The notes: generated by a model from the letters alone, not told the origin. DNA of 9,590 bases from Bacteroidota bacterium (GCA_006227095.1 SBFZ01000038.1:1-9590), one strand, 5' to 3'. Shown: positions 1 through 8,089, numbered from the stretch's first letter. Program-made: numbers and translations.

Positions 1-114
1 ATTATTTCCGGAGGGAGGATTCTTTACTGTACTGAAAGTTATATTCCGCACCCGGTTTTATTCCTCTCCATATTTCTTAAATTAGCATCTTCACCACCAC
101 AAATATGTCATCAC

Positions 115-1518
115 ATGACTGACCAGAGAAGCTTATCGAGGACCCTTGGCCTTGGCTATGTAGTCATATTCGTTATTGCCAATATCATTGGTTCGGGCGT
201 TTACAAGAAGATAGCTCCCATGGCCAATGAGCTTCATTCTTCGGTGTGGATTCTGCTGGTATGGATAGCGGGTGGTGTGATAACCCTTTTCGGGGCGCTG
301 AGCAATGCCGAGCTTGCCGGAATGCTGGCAGATACCGGGGGTGATTATGTTTATCTTAAAAAGATTTATAAGCGGTTCTTTTCATTCCTCTACGGCTGGT
401 CACTGTTTGCCGTAATACAGACAGCAACCATTTCATCCCTGGCATATGTAATGGTACAGTCGCTCAACAGCATATTTCCCATTCCCGACCTGCTCCCGGC
501 GCTGCATGATTTTTCGATAGGAGGGATCTTCTTCCCATTCCGGGATTTTGGCATAAAGCTGGCAGCCATCACAGTCATCATGCTGCTTACCTGGCTCAAT
601 ATGTCAGGGCTGCGAAGCGGTGCATGGACAGGCAAGGCAATCTTCTACTTTGTCTGTGCCGGCCTGCTGATTATCATTATTGCCGGACTTACCACAAGCC
701 ATCCCAGGCCGGAGAACTTCATGAACTTCAGGGAGCTGGGCAACGGTACAGTAACCCTCTCTTCATTCTATACGGCTATGCTTGCCGCATTCTGGGCATA
801 CCAGGGATGGGTGTCAGTCGGGTTTATCGGAGGAGAGATCACGAATGCCAGGAGGAACATTCCAAAGGGAATAGCGATCGGAGTGGTTGTGGTTATAGCA
901 GTTTATATGCTGGTAAACCTCGCATACATGCGCATTATGTCTATACCTGACCTGGTGGGCGTGCATGAGGCCGGAAACCAGATTGCTGCAGTTGAGGCCA
1001 TACGGAGTCTGTGGGGACCCGGAGGAGTGCTGTTTATCTCGGTGCTGATACTTATTACAACACTGGGTTGTCTCAATGCCAGCATTCTTACAGGATCGAG
1101 GCCCTATTATGCCATGTCACAGGAGAAGCTTTTCTTTTCCGGCATCGGTAAGCTTAACCGGCACAGCGTTCCGGGCAACTCACTTCTCTGGCAGGGGATA
1201 TGGGCCTCGGTGCTCGTGCTCTCCGGCACCTTCGACCAGCTGACTGACATGCTTATCTTTGCAGTTTATATCTTCTACGGCGCGATGGCCACGGGTGTTT
1301 TCATCCTGCGCCGCAGGATGCCCGATGTGCACCGGCCTTATAAAGTATGGGGCTACCCCGTTGTGCCGGCTGTATTTGTGTTGTTCTGCATCGGACTGTT
1401 TATCAATACCATAATAACACAGCCACGTGAGGCATTCATAGGTCTTGCATTGATACTTACAGGCATACCTGTATACTTCATCTTCAGGCGGAAATATCCG
1501 CACATCAATGGTGACTGA
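115..1518 (+). CDS. APC-superfamily amino acid permease
   Basis: Encodes a 467-residue integral membrane protein expected to move amino acids (or amino-acid-like compounds) across the inner membrane, either by proton/sodium symport or by exchange. About twelve hydrophobic segments can be picked out, roughly at residues 11-30, 43-65, 90-113, 147-163, 175-191, 215-238, 252-272, 304-323, 355-372, 376-397, 412-430 and 438-457. The first carries the glycine-rich broken-helix motif typical of APC carriers (IIGSGVYKK, residues 24-32). The loop after segment six has the family signature EITNARRNIPKG (240-251). Length is normal for the family, and the C-terminus is short and basic. The start is the ATG at 115 because the protein then begins just before helix 1, as in relatives. 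However, no Shine-Dalgarno is visible and the same frame stays open to the left edge, so an upstream start cannot be excluded. Substrate unknown. The gene converges on ssnA with a 14-bp overlap, so it is not in the same operon. Confidence 0.9.
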   Translation: MTDQRSLSRTLGLGYVVIFVIANIIGSGVYKKIAPMANELHSSVWILLVWIAGGVITLFGALSNAELAGMLADTGGDYVYLKKIYKRFFSFLYGWSLFAVIQTATISSLAYVMVQSLNSIFPIPDLLPALHDFSIGGIFFPFRDFGIKLAAITVIMLLTWLNMSGLRSGAWTGKAIFYFVCAGLLIIIIAGLTTSHPRPENFMNFRELGNGTVTLSSFYTAMLAAFWAYQGWVSVGFIGGEITNARRNIPKGIAIGVVVVIAVYMLVNLAYMRIMSIPDLVGVHEAGNQIAAVEAIRSLWGPGGVLFISVLILITTLGCLNASILTGSRPYYAMSQEKLFFSGIGKLNRHSVPGNSLLWQGIWASVLVLSGTFDQLTDMLIFAVYIFYGAMATGVFILRRRMPDVHRPYKVWGYPVVPAVFVLFCIGLFINTIITQPREAFIGLALILTGIPVYFIFRRKYPHINGD

Positions 1519-2782
1519 TCAGGTTCCACAATCTTTCAGCCTGCTTTGCAGATTCCTTCAGGCAGGAATCCTCATCCACAGTGGTGATCTTTCTTTCCCT
1601 GACGATAAGCCGGCCTCCGGATATTACGTGGGTGACGTGGCGTGAGGATATTCCAAAGAGCAGATGTCCTATGAAGTTTTCCTTTGTTACCGGGGTGGGT
1701 GATTCATAATCGAGGATCACCAGGTTATTGTCTCCGTCGCCCCGGAAACCGTTTGCCCCGAGGTACCGGTGGACATTCCTGAATCGACGGTAGGCTGAGT
1801 CATAGGAAATATTGTCATGCTGCTGCCCTGAGAAAAATGCTGCCTTGAGGCTCTGGAGCATGTCACTGTGCATTCCGTCGGTGCCCAGCATGATATTATC
1901 TCCCAGTCCTGCCCCGTTGAAGTGTCCCACCCTGTTGTTGAGGTTACTCTCGCAGTTTTCAGCCACCCATGCCGGGGAGTTTCTTATCAGCTCCCTCTCC
2001 CGGTCATCAAGGTGCAGGCAATGGACAAGTATGCTTTTCGGAGAGCCAAGGACACCGGCGTCTGAAAGCCTCTCTACCACCCTTTTGCCATGCGCTGACA
2101 CCGACTGCTCCTGGTCATACATGTCTTCGGCTACGTGTATATGGATACCGCTGTTTGTTTTATGCATGAGATCAACTGCCCGCCCGAGAGTATCGCCACC
2201 CAGGGTGAAAGAGGCGTGGAGCCCCACCAGGCCCTGATGTTCCTTAAGCCAGTTTTCAGTCTCCTCAAGACCATCGGCAGCAATCACCTTTCCGTCGCGG
2301 TCAGAGGTCTCATAGCACAACAGGTGAGAAATTCCCACCTTTTCAAACGCCCTGGCTATTGTTTCGAACGACCACTTCACGGCGAACGGTGAAGCATGAT
2401 GATCTATCACGAAGGTTGATCCTGCCCTGGCACAATCCATGGCAGTAACCAGGGCAGACATTTTTATTAATTCATGGTCCAGATGTTTATCGAGGGTCCA
2501 CCATACATACTGCAGGATCTCGTGAAAGTTGCGCGGAGTTCTCTTTGGGGCAGGCATACCCCGCGCCAGGGCTGAATAGGCATGGTGATGACCAACGGCA
2601 AACGACTTCGTCACCAGCCTGCCTGTACAGTCAATAACCTCGGTGTCAGGGCAGACAACACCATCATGATCCATGTTTATAAACTGGATGGCCTCGTCGT
2701 CAGATCGGACAAGAATGTCCTTGTTGCTGAAATCCAGTGTTTTCCAGTCGATGAATGTTGCGTTCCTGAGCAGAAGGTTCAT
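1505..2782 (-). CDS. ssnA: SsnA-type amidohydrolase (putative aminohydrolase)
   Basis: A 425-residue cytosolic metal-dependent hydrolase of the amidohydrolase superfamily (ATZ/TRZ and guanine-deaminase relatives). Visible landmarks are the metal-binding HHH at 65-67 followed by AYSALARG, the SsnA-like stretch WWTLDKHLD (94-102) and VIDHHASP (125-132). Further on are HIHVAED (214-220; H216 likely metal ligand, E219 likely proton shuttle), LVHCLH (252-257; H254) and LGTDGMHSDM (299-308; D302 likely metal ligand). The C-terminal sheet motif YESPTPV (359-365) also matches what I recall of E. coli SsnA, about 442 aa. Family members hydrolyse C-N bonds in rings or amines. SsnA itself sits in purine/urate clusters, where it may open a ring or deaminate an intermediate; the exact substrate is inferred. 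It is the last gene of the block, starting 11 nt after the xdh stop with only a weak ribosome site, so translation is probably coupled. Odd point: the PG that usually precedes the HxH motif is replaced (VTKSFAVGHHH). Guanine deaminase is the main alternative. Confidence 0.85.
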   Translation of the reverse strand: MNLLLRNATFIDWKTLDFSNKDILVRSDDEAIQFINMDHDGVVCPDTEVIDCTGRLVTKSFAVGHHHAYSALARGMPAPKRTPRNFHEILQYVWWTLDKHLDHELIKMSALVTAMDCARAGSTFVIDHHASPFAVKWSFETIARAFEKVGISHLLCYETSDRDGKVIAADGLEETENWLKEHQGLVGLHASFTLGGDTLGRAVDLMHKTNSGIHIHVAEDMYDQEQSVSAHGKRVVERLSDAGVLGSPKSILVHCLHLDDRERELIRNSPAWVAENCESNLNNRVGHFNGAGLGDNIMLGTDGMHSDMLQSLKAAFFSGQQHDNISYDSAYRRFRNVHRYLGANGFRGDGDNNLVILDYESPTPVTKENFIGHLLFGISSRHVTHVISGGRLIVRERKITTVDEDSCLKESAKQAERLWNLISHH

Positions 2783-2793
2783 AGTTTACTGAT

Positions 2794-5355
2794 TCAGGTT
2801 TTACCTTTTCTCCGCAAAGGCAGTTTTGTTCTTTTTACCCCATCAAAGGCATAAAGGGCATTGGCCACGGCTGCCGCTGTCGGGACCATCCCGATCTCCC
2901 CGATACCCTTTGCACCGTAGGGTCCGACAGGATCTTTCTCCTCAATACCGATCACCTCAATTTCCGGCATCTCATCTGCCCTGAGTATACCGAGATCGTT
3001 GAACTTCATGCTCACCGGTCTGCCGTTTTCAAGTTGGAGATCCTCTGTCAGCGCGTATCCCAGTCCCATATGCACGGCTCCTTCAATCTGTCCTTCAAAG
3101 AGCATCCGGTTCATTATTTTCCCGGCGTCATGCGCTGCAATAATCCTGCTTACAGAACCGTCGTCATCCAGTATTGCCACCTGCGTAGCATATCCGTAGG
3201 CAAAGTGTATCTCCGGGTTCTCAGATTTTTCTCCGGGCCTGCATGTCCAGTCGCATACGTATTTTCCCCTGTAAACGCGTCCTGCAAGCTGTTTAAGTGA
3301 GCCCTTCCTGAGATCTTCCCTGATTCTTGCGGCTGTGTCAATCAGGGCATTTCCCAGCAGGGCTGTTGCCCTTGAGGAGGTGGTCATACCTGTAGGGAGG
3401 CCGGCAGCTGTGTCAACCTTCACTTCGATGAGCGAGGGATCGATTCCGGTCTCGTGGTGGAGTATCTGTATGGCCATGGTATGGATACCCTGGCCCATCT
3501 CACTCCAGCCGTGGCTGACGATGACCTTATTACCGGAAATGATCTCCACCGAGACCTCGCTGTCATCTGTCATTCCGTTCCCCACCCCGGTGTTTTTTAT
3601 GCCGCATGCCAGGCCGGCATACCGTGCATTCCTGAAGGCATCCCTTACTGCGAGGAGTGTTTTCTTCAGCCCCACGCCACGCAGCAGCTGTCCCGTGGCT
3701 GTTCTCTTGCCGTCTTCAAGCGCATTGTCAAACCGTATCTGCCAGCGGTCAAACCCTCCCATGCGGCATAGCTCATCGATGCAGCCTTCCACTGCGAATG
3801 TCACCTGCGGAACGCCGAAGCCACGCATTGCACCGGAGGGGATGTTGTTCGTATATACGGTGGCAGCCCTGATATCCACAGCAGGTACCGAGTATGCCCC
3901 GGTGGCGTGACCCACAACCCTCTCCATCACCTTCGTCCCCACCGATGCATAGGCGCCGGTGTCTCCGAGAGCGTTGAGTCGCAGTGCCGTAAATTTTCCT
4001 CTGCTGTCGCATGCCAGGCTAATCTCCATCCACACCGGATGGCGTTTGGGGTGCATGATAAGTGACTCATCCCTGTTCAGGTGAACCCTGACCGGCTTTT
4101 TGAGATGCCATGCAAAGAGTGATGCATGACCCTGAACGGTTATATCCTCTTTTCCGCCAAAGCCGCCACCGTTCTGCACCTGTATCACCCTTACCTTTTC
4201 AGCAGGGAGCCCGAGTATCTCTGAAACAGCTTTTCTGTCGACATATGGTCCCTGTCCCTGGCTGTAGAGCCTGATGCCGTCATCCTCTTCCGGGATGGCA
4301 ATGGCCGTTTCAGTCTCCAGGAAGGCATGTTCAATACGCTGGGTCTCATAGATACCTGTGCTCACCCATGAAGCCTTACGGAATGCCTCCTCAACATCTC
4401 CGGAACGGATGCTGCATGTCTCCAGGACGTTGGAGCGGCCGTCATGAACTTCGGGGCTGCCCGGCCTTGCAGCCTCGTGCATGTCAGTCACCGCCTCAAG
4501 GACCTGGTAATCAATTTTTATCAGTTGTGCTGCCGCCCTGGCAGCGGCTTCCGTCTCTGCCACCACACCGGCAATGACATCGCCAGTACAGTTCGTTGTC
4601 TCTCCCTCGGCCACCATCAGGGGCCAGTCGCGGAAGATGAGCCCGGTCTTATGCATCCCGGGAATATCTGCTGTAGTGAATACTCTTATTACTCCCTCAG
4701 CCCTGGCAGCTTCCGAGACGTCAATCTTGATTACCCTGGCCCGTGGATAGTCACTGAACCTGAGGGCTCCGTGAACCATGCCATCGAAATGCATGTCATC
4801 AACAAAATCCCTTTCGCCGAGTGCTGTTGCCTCAGCCATGTATTTCGGGTATGGCTGCCCGATTGCTGCCGGAGTTTTACCCTGAATGTTATTTTCACCA
4901 CTTAAAATCCCGAATGCTGAGGCGATGGCATCGATTATCTTCACATACCCGGTACATCTGCACAGATTGGGTCGGATGGCTTTTATGATCTCCTCACGAG
5001 AGGCAGACGGGTTATTATTCCAGAGTGCCCTGGCCCTCATGATCATACCCGGGGAGCAGAAGCCGCACTGTACGGCACCTTTTTCAGCGAACTGCCTTGC
5101 AATGACCTTGCGGAACCTGGCGGGCAGGCCTTCGGTAGTGAATACTTCGGCTCCTTCAAGGCTTTTCATCCTTGTGCGGCAGGCCATCAGGGCCCTGCCG
5201 TTTATCTCAACCGTGCAGGCGCCACAGATGCCCTGGCCTGAACATCCGTCTTTGGCGGAGGTGATCCTGTTTTCCAGCCTGAGGTGATCAAGAAGCGACT
5301 CCTCCGGGTCACCCTCAAAGCTTCTCCGTATGCCGTTAAGGGTAAAGGTGATCAT
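2794..5355 (-). CDS. xdh: Selenium-dependent-type xanthine dehydrogenase, fused [2Fe-2S] and molybdopterin domains
   Basis: An 853-residue molybdenum hydroxylase of the xanthine oxidase family. In family members of this kind the enzyme hydroxylates purine rings (for example hypoxanthine/xanthine to urate) with water as oxygen source and passes electrons through Fe-S clusters. The N-terminal ferredoxin-like domain has C38, C44, C47 and C59. The helical second domain has C97, C100, C132 and C134 (QCGFCSPG and LCRCTGY). The Mo-cofactor domains run from about 166 to the end, with HAFLETE (343-349), NGGGFGGKED (395-404), AMRGFG (509-514), GWSEMGQGIHT (616-626) and GAKGIGEIG (814-822), where E820 matches the catalytic glutamate position. 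No FAD domain is present in the chain and none is encoded next to it. Selenium in this family is a labile ligand, not selenocysteine, and no in-frame TGA is needed here. The ATG overlaps the upstream PLP gene's stop (ATGA), indicating translational coupling. The selenium assignment rests on overall architecture and neighbours; a nicotinate or aldehyde-type hydroxylase is possible. Confidence 0.85.
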   Translation of the reverse strand: MITFTLNGIRRSFEGDPEESLLDHLRLENRITSAKDGCSGQGICGACTVEINGRALMACRTRMKSLEGAEVFTTEGLPARFRKVIARQFAEKGAVQCGFCSPGMIMRARALWNNNPSASREEIIKAIRPNLCRCTGYVKIIDAIASAFGILSGENNIQGKTPAAIGQPYPKYMAEATALGERDFVDDMHFDGMVHGALRFSDYPRARVIKIDVSEAARAEGVIRVFTTADIPGMHKTGLIFRDWPLMVAEGETTNCTGDVIAGVVAETEAAARAAAQLIKIDYQVLEAVTDMHEAARPGSPEVHDGRSNVLETCSIRSGDVEEAFRKASWVSTGIYETQRIEHAFLETETAIAIPEEDDGIRLYSQGQGPYVDRKAVSEILGLPAEKVRVIQVQNGGGFGGKEDITVQGHASLFAWHLKKPVRVHLNRDESLIMHPKRHPVWMEISLACDSRGKFTALRLNALGDTGAYASVGTKVMERVVGHATGAYSVPAVDIRAATVYTNNIPSGAMRGFGVPQVTFAVEGCIDELCRMGGFDRWQIRFDNALEDGKRTATGQLLRGVGLKKTLLAVRDAFRNARYAGLACGIKNTGVGNGMTDDSEVSVEIISGNKVIVSHGWSEMGQGIHTMAIQILHHETGIDPSLIEVKVDTAAGLPTGMTTSSRATALLGNALIDTAARIREDLRKGSLKQLAGRVYRGKYVCDWTCRPGEKSENPEIHFAYGYATQVAILDDDGSVSRIIAAHDAGKIMNRMLFEGQIEGAVHMGLGYALTEDLQLENGRPVSMKFNDLGILRADEMPEIEVIGIEEKDPVGPYGAKGIGEIGMVPTAAAVANALYAFDGVKRTKLPLRRKGKT

Positions 5356-6590
5356 CGCATAAGCTTTTCAAGGTTATCCAGCGAAGGGTAAACAGAGGCT
5401 GGCATCCTTATCTTTGATGCAACAGCTCCCGGATCCTTCAGTCCGCTGCCTGTAAGCAACACCACATTGGATGAACCTGGTGCTGGAATACCGTCTCTGA
5501 AATATGAGAGGAATCCTGCGAATGCTGCAGCTGCTGCCGGCTCGGCAAAGAGTCCTGTGGCTGCAGACAACATCTTCGAGGCGTTCAGGATGGAGTCATC
5601 GGATACTGTGACTGTTTCACCGTTGTACTCTTTGATGAATTTCTTCGCCATGAAGAAGTTACGCGGTATGTCAACAGAGATGGAGTCAGCGATGGTGGTT
5701 GAAGGTACAATACCGAATTTATCCCCGCGGATATTCCTGACCAGGTTGTCGCTCTTGTCGGACTGCACGGCAACGATTACAGGCATCCTTTCAATTATCC
5801 CGAGTTTCAGGAGATCCCGGAATCCCTTGTAAATGCCAGCCAGTATCACACCGTCGCCTGCCGGGATGAATATCCTGTCAGGCACCCGGTACTGCAATTG
5901 TTCAAACAGTTCAAACGAAGCTGTCTTTTTCCCTTCGATGGTAAGGGGATTGAATGCGGTGTTACGGTTATACCATCCAAATTCCTCCGTAGCCTTCACA
6001 CTCAGGTCAAATGCTTCGTCATAGGTCCCTTTGACCGGTACTATTGTGGCGCCGTACATGAGTATCTGCGTCAGCTTGGCCTGAGGGGCGGTCTCCGGGA
6101 CGACTATCACGGCTCTTTGCCTCTGAGCGGCACATATTCCGGCAAGTGACGAGCCGGCGTTGCCGGTTGAGGCTGCGATGATTGTTCCATATCCTCTTTC
6201 AGCGGCATATGCCGAAACCAGGGCCGAGGCCCTGTCCTTGAATGACCATGTGGGATTCTGTGAATCATCTTTCAGGTAAAGAGCGAACGGAAGTTTTGTG
6301 CCATCAAGTTCAGCGGTGCGGTAAAGGGGAGTGTTCCCGACTCTCAGCGGCGGCATCGAGTCAATACTTTCCAGTGGCAGCAGGTCGATGAATCCTTTCT
6401 GCCTCAGCCCTTCGAACCCGCTGACCCTGCTTTTTATTGCTTCGTAATCATAGAGTGTCATGAGCACACCGCGCGGGGGTTCACCGGGTACCTGGCTTTT
6501 ACTGCAGGAGGGGCAGAGATAGATCGTTTCCCCACCTCCGTAATCCCTGCCGCAGTCAGTGCACCTGTATATGTATTTGCTGTTGTTCAT
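5352..6590 (-). CDS. Threonine-synthase-like PLP enzyme with N-terminal zinc ribbon
   Basis: A 412-residue fold-type II PLP enzyme. The N-terminus holds a four-cysteine zinc-ribbon pattern, C10-x2-C13 and C26-x2-C29, as in some threonine synthases. The PLP lysine is most likely K118 in WSFKDRA. The phosphate-binding loop is ASTGNAGSS (140-148), followed by PAGDG (243-247). The C-terminal TGSGLKDPG (380-388) closely resembles the threonine synthase signature. Threonine synthase converts O-phosphohomoserine to threonine, but no hom or thrB neighbour is seen. The gene instead lies between another PLP enzyme and xdh in a purine-catabolic setting, so a role in beta-elimination or replacement on an amino-acid intermediate is a better inference. 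A relationship to 2,3-diaminopropionate ammonia-lyase function is conceivable, but the sequence is not YgeX-like. The ATG at 6590 is the only sensible start; the next Met is residue 44, beyond the zinc ribbon. It follows the upstream gene by 17 nt and overlaps xdh by 4 nt. True housekeeping threonine synthase remains an alternative. Confidence 0.85.
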   Translation of the reverse strand: MNNSKYIYRCTDCGRDYGGGETIYLCPSCSKSQVPGEPPRGVLMTLYDYEAIKSRVSGFEGLRQKGFIDLLPLESIDSMPPLRVGNTPLYRTAELDGTKLPFALYLKDDSQNPTWSFKDRASALVSAYAAERGYGTIIAASTGNAGSSLAGICAAQRQRAVIVVPETAPQAKLTQILMYGATIVPVKGTYDEAFDLSVKATEEFGWYNRNTAFNPLTIEGKKTASFELFEQLQYRVPDRIFIPAGDGVILAGIYKGFRDLLKLGIIERMPVIVAVQSDKSDNLVRNIRGDKFGIVPSTTIADSISVDIPRNFFMAKKFIKEYNGETVTVSDDSILNASKMLSAATGLFAEPAAAAAFAGFLSYFRDGIPAPGSSNVVLLTGSGLKDPGAVASKIRMPASVYPSLDNLEKLMR

Positions 6591-6600
6591 TTCCCTCCTT
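6591..6600 (-). promoter_or_regulatory. Ribosome binding site with short spacer
   Basis: On the minus strand AAGGAGGGAA directly precedes the ATG at 6590. It is a near-perfect Shine-Dalgarno, but AGGAGG ends only 3 nt before the ATG, closer than the usual 5-9 nt. No alternative downstream start fits, since the zinc-ribbon cysteines begin at residue 10. Confidence 0.6.
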
Positions 6601-6607
6601 GCCGGTC

Positions 6608-8089
6608 TCAGAGTGTTTTCAGAAGCCCTGTCCTTTCGTTGAATTCATTTATCAGCTCATCCCATCGTTCCACCTGCCTGAACATCGTGTTCCACACATC
6701 CCGGTCATACCACAGCTGGTTAAGCTCCTCCACATCCTTTCCCTGCTGTTCCACCCAGGTATAGTACTTGAGGTTATGTATTGCCTTCCGGTCATTGTAG
6801 TTAAGCTCCTTCATGTTGTCACAGCGGACTCCGGGAAGACACTGCTCGAAGTCGCGCACAGCCTGCAGTATGTCATATTCGCCTCTCTGCCCTCTGAGTT
6901 CTTCTATCCGTGACCCGTACATTTCGGCAGAGTCAGTGGCTATGGTGACAATGAAATCATCTGATGTCATCTCAAAGTATCTTGCGGTCTTGATAGCCGA
7001 CAGGATATTACCTATTGATGAGATTCCAAGCAGGGGAAGGTTATGCACCACCACCGGGTCAATTCCGATCTGCATCAGGTATTCACCTCCCTTTTTCTCA
7101 TTGAACAGCCTCAGCAGTCTCATGCAGTCCTCATCATCAATGGCCGTGACAGCGTCGGTATTCCTTACGTTGTGTATCCACGGCACATGCTTGTCACCTA
7201 TCCCTTCAATCCTGTGGGCTCCGAATCCGTTCATCAGGAGGGTGGGGCACTGCAGTGCTTCAGAGGCCACCACCTTTATTCCGGGAGCTATGGTCCTGAG
7301 GTAATCGCCGGCAGCTATTGTTCCGGCCGATCCGGTGGCTGATATATATGCAGCCAGCCTGCTGCGCTCACCCTTCAGGGTGTTGTACACTTCCTCAATG
7401 GCCTGTCCTGTCACATTATAATGCCATGCTCCGTTGCCGAACTCATCAAACTGGTTGAAGATTATGCAGTCAGGCCGGGTTCTGCGTATCTCCCAGCATT
7501 TGTCATAGATCTCTTTGACGTTTGACTCGCATCCGGGCGTGGCTATGACCTCAGAGCCTATCTCATCACGAAGCCAGGCAAACCGCTCACTGCTCATCTC
7601 CTCTGGCAGTATGGCCACCGATTCGGTACCCATAAGCTTGGAGTCGAAGGCCCCGCCCCTGCAATAGTTTCCTGTTGAGGGCCAGACAGCCTTCTGCCAT
7701 GAGGGGTCAAAGCCCCCGGTAATGATTCTCGGGGCGAGACAGCCGTATGCTGCCCCCACCTTGTGGGCTCCCGTGGGGAACCACTTCCCGATGAGCAGTA
7801 TGATGCGTGCATCCACACCGGTCAGCTCCCGCGGCAATTCAATGAAGTTGACCCCGCCGAACAGACCGCCTCTGGCCACAGGCTCATTCTTCCAGGTAAT
7901 ACGGAAAAGATTGAGCGGATTGATATCCCATAGTCCCACATCGCTCAACCTGGCCTTGATCTTTTCCGGTATGAGATCCGGGTTTCTCTGCTGTTCAAAG
8001 GTGGGAAGTATGATTCCCCTCTCCCTGAAACGACTGACAGCATTTTCCAGCGCAGTCTCACTGGTAATCTTATCAATAGGTCGGATCAT
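6608..8089 (-). CDS. Uncharacterised fold-type II PLP-dependent enzyme (PLP beta-subunit-like)
   Basis: A 493-residue protein of the tryptophan synthase beta / cysteine synthase superfamily. The probable Schiff-base lysine is K110 in FPTGAHKVGAA, whose GAHK context recalls tryptophan synthase beta. The phosphate loop is probably STGNYCRGG (138-146), unusual in carrying tyrosine and cysteine. A second glycine-rich segment, SATGSAGTIAAGD (250-262), fits the cofactor-binding core. The first 100 residues and the last 100 (about 390-493, rich in aromatic and acidic residues) go beyond the minimal fold, and the length exceeds cysteine synthases (about 310 aa) and YgeX (about 400 aa). It should act in the cytosol on an amino acid by beta-elimination or beta-replacement; the substrate is unknown. 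Its place between ygfK and the threonine-synthase-like gene suggests a catabolic step on a purine-derived amino acid such as 2,3-diaminopropionate, which is inference only. The ATG at 8089 has a good ribosome site (AGAAGG, 5-nt spacer). I recognise the superfamily but no characterised member. Confidence 0.85.
   Translation of the reverse strand: MIRPIDKITSETALENAVSRFRERGIILPTFEQQRNPDLIPEKIKARLSDVGLWDINPLNLFRITWKNEPVARGGLFGGVNFIELPRELTGVDARIILLIGKWFPTGAHKVGAAYGCLAPRIITGGFDPSWQKAVWPSTGNYCRGGAFDSKLMGTESVAILPEEMSSERFAWLRDEIGSEVIATPGCESNVKEIYDKCWEIRRTRPDCIIFNQFDEFGNGAWHYNVTGQAIEEVYNTLKGERSRLAAYISATGSAGTIAAGDYLRTIAPGIKVVASEALQCPTLLMNGFGAHRIEGIGDKHVPWIHNVRNTDAVTAIDDEDCMRLLRLFNEKKGGEYLMQIGIDPVVVHNLPLLGISSIGNILSAIKTARYFEMTSDDFIVTIATDSAEMYGSRIEELRGQRGEYDILQAVRDFEQCLPGVRCDNMKELNYNDRKAIHNLKYYTWVEQQGKDVEELNQLWYDRDVWNTMFRQVERWDELINEFNERTGLLKTL

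Noticed and set aside
1..114. Upstream extension of the permease frame to the left edge
   Set aside because: The frame is open, but the translation before the ATG at 115 does not look like an APC N-terminus; kept only as a start-site caveat.
1515..1522. CTGATCAG palindrome as a transcription terminator
   Set aside because: It has no loop, no extended stem and no T-tract on either strand.
3335..3910. Plus-strand open frame of 191 codons inside xdh
   Set aside because: It is antisense to the conserved Mo-domain coding sequence and its translation is serine/proline-rich with no recognisable motif; a shadow frame.
4444..4905. Plus-strand open frame of 153 codons inside xdh
   Set aside because: Antisense shadow with an irregular, Cys/His-scattered composition and no ribosome site of note.
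2794..5355. Selenocysteine (in-frame TGA) in the selenium-linked enzyme
   Set aside because: The open frame is full length with all expected motifs. Selenium in this family is a labile cofactor ligand, and no Sec codon or hairpin is required.
6813..7304. Plus-strand open frame of 163 codons inside the 493-aa PLP gene
   Set aside because: It is fully antisense to a coherent PLP enzyme and shows no domain-like features.
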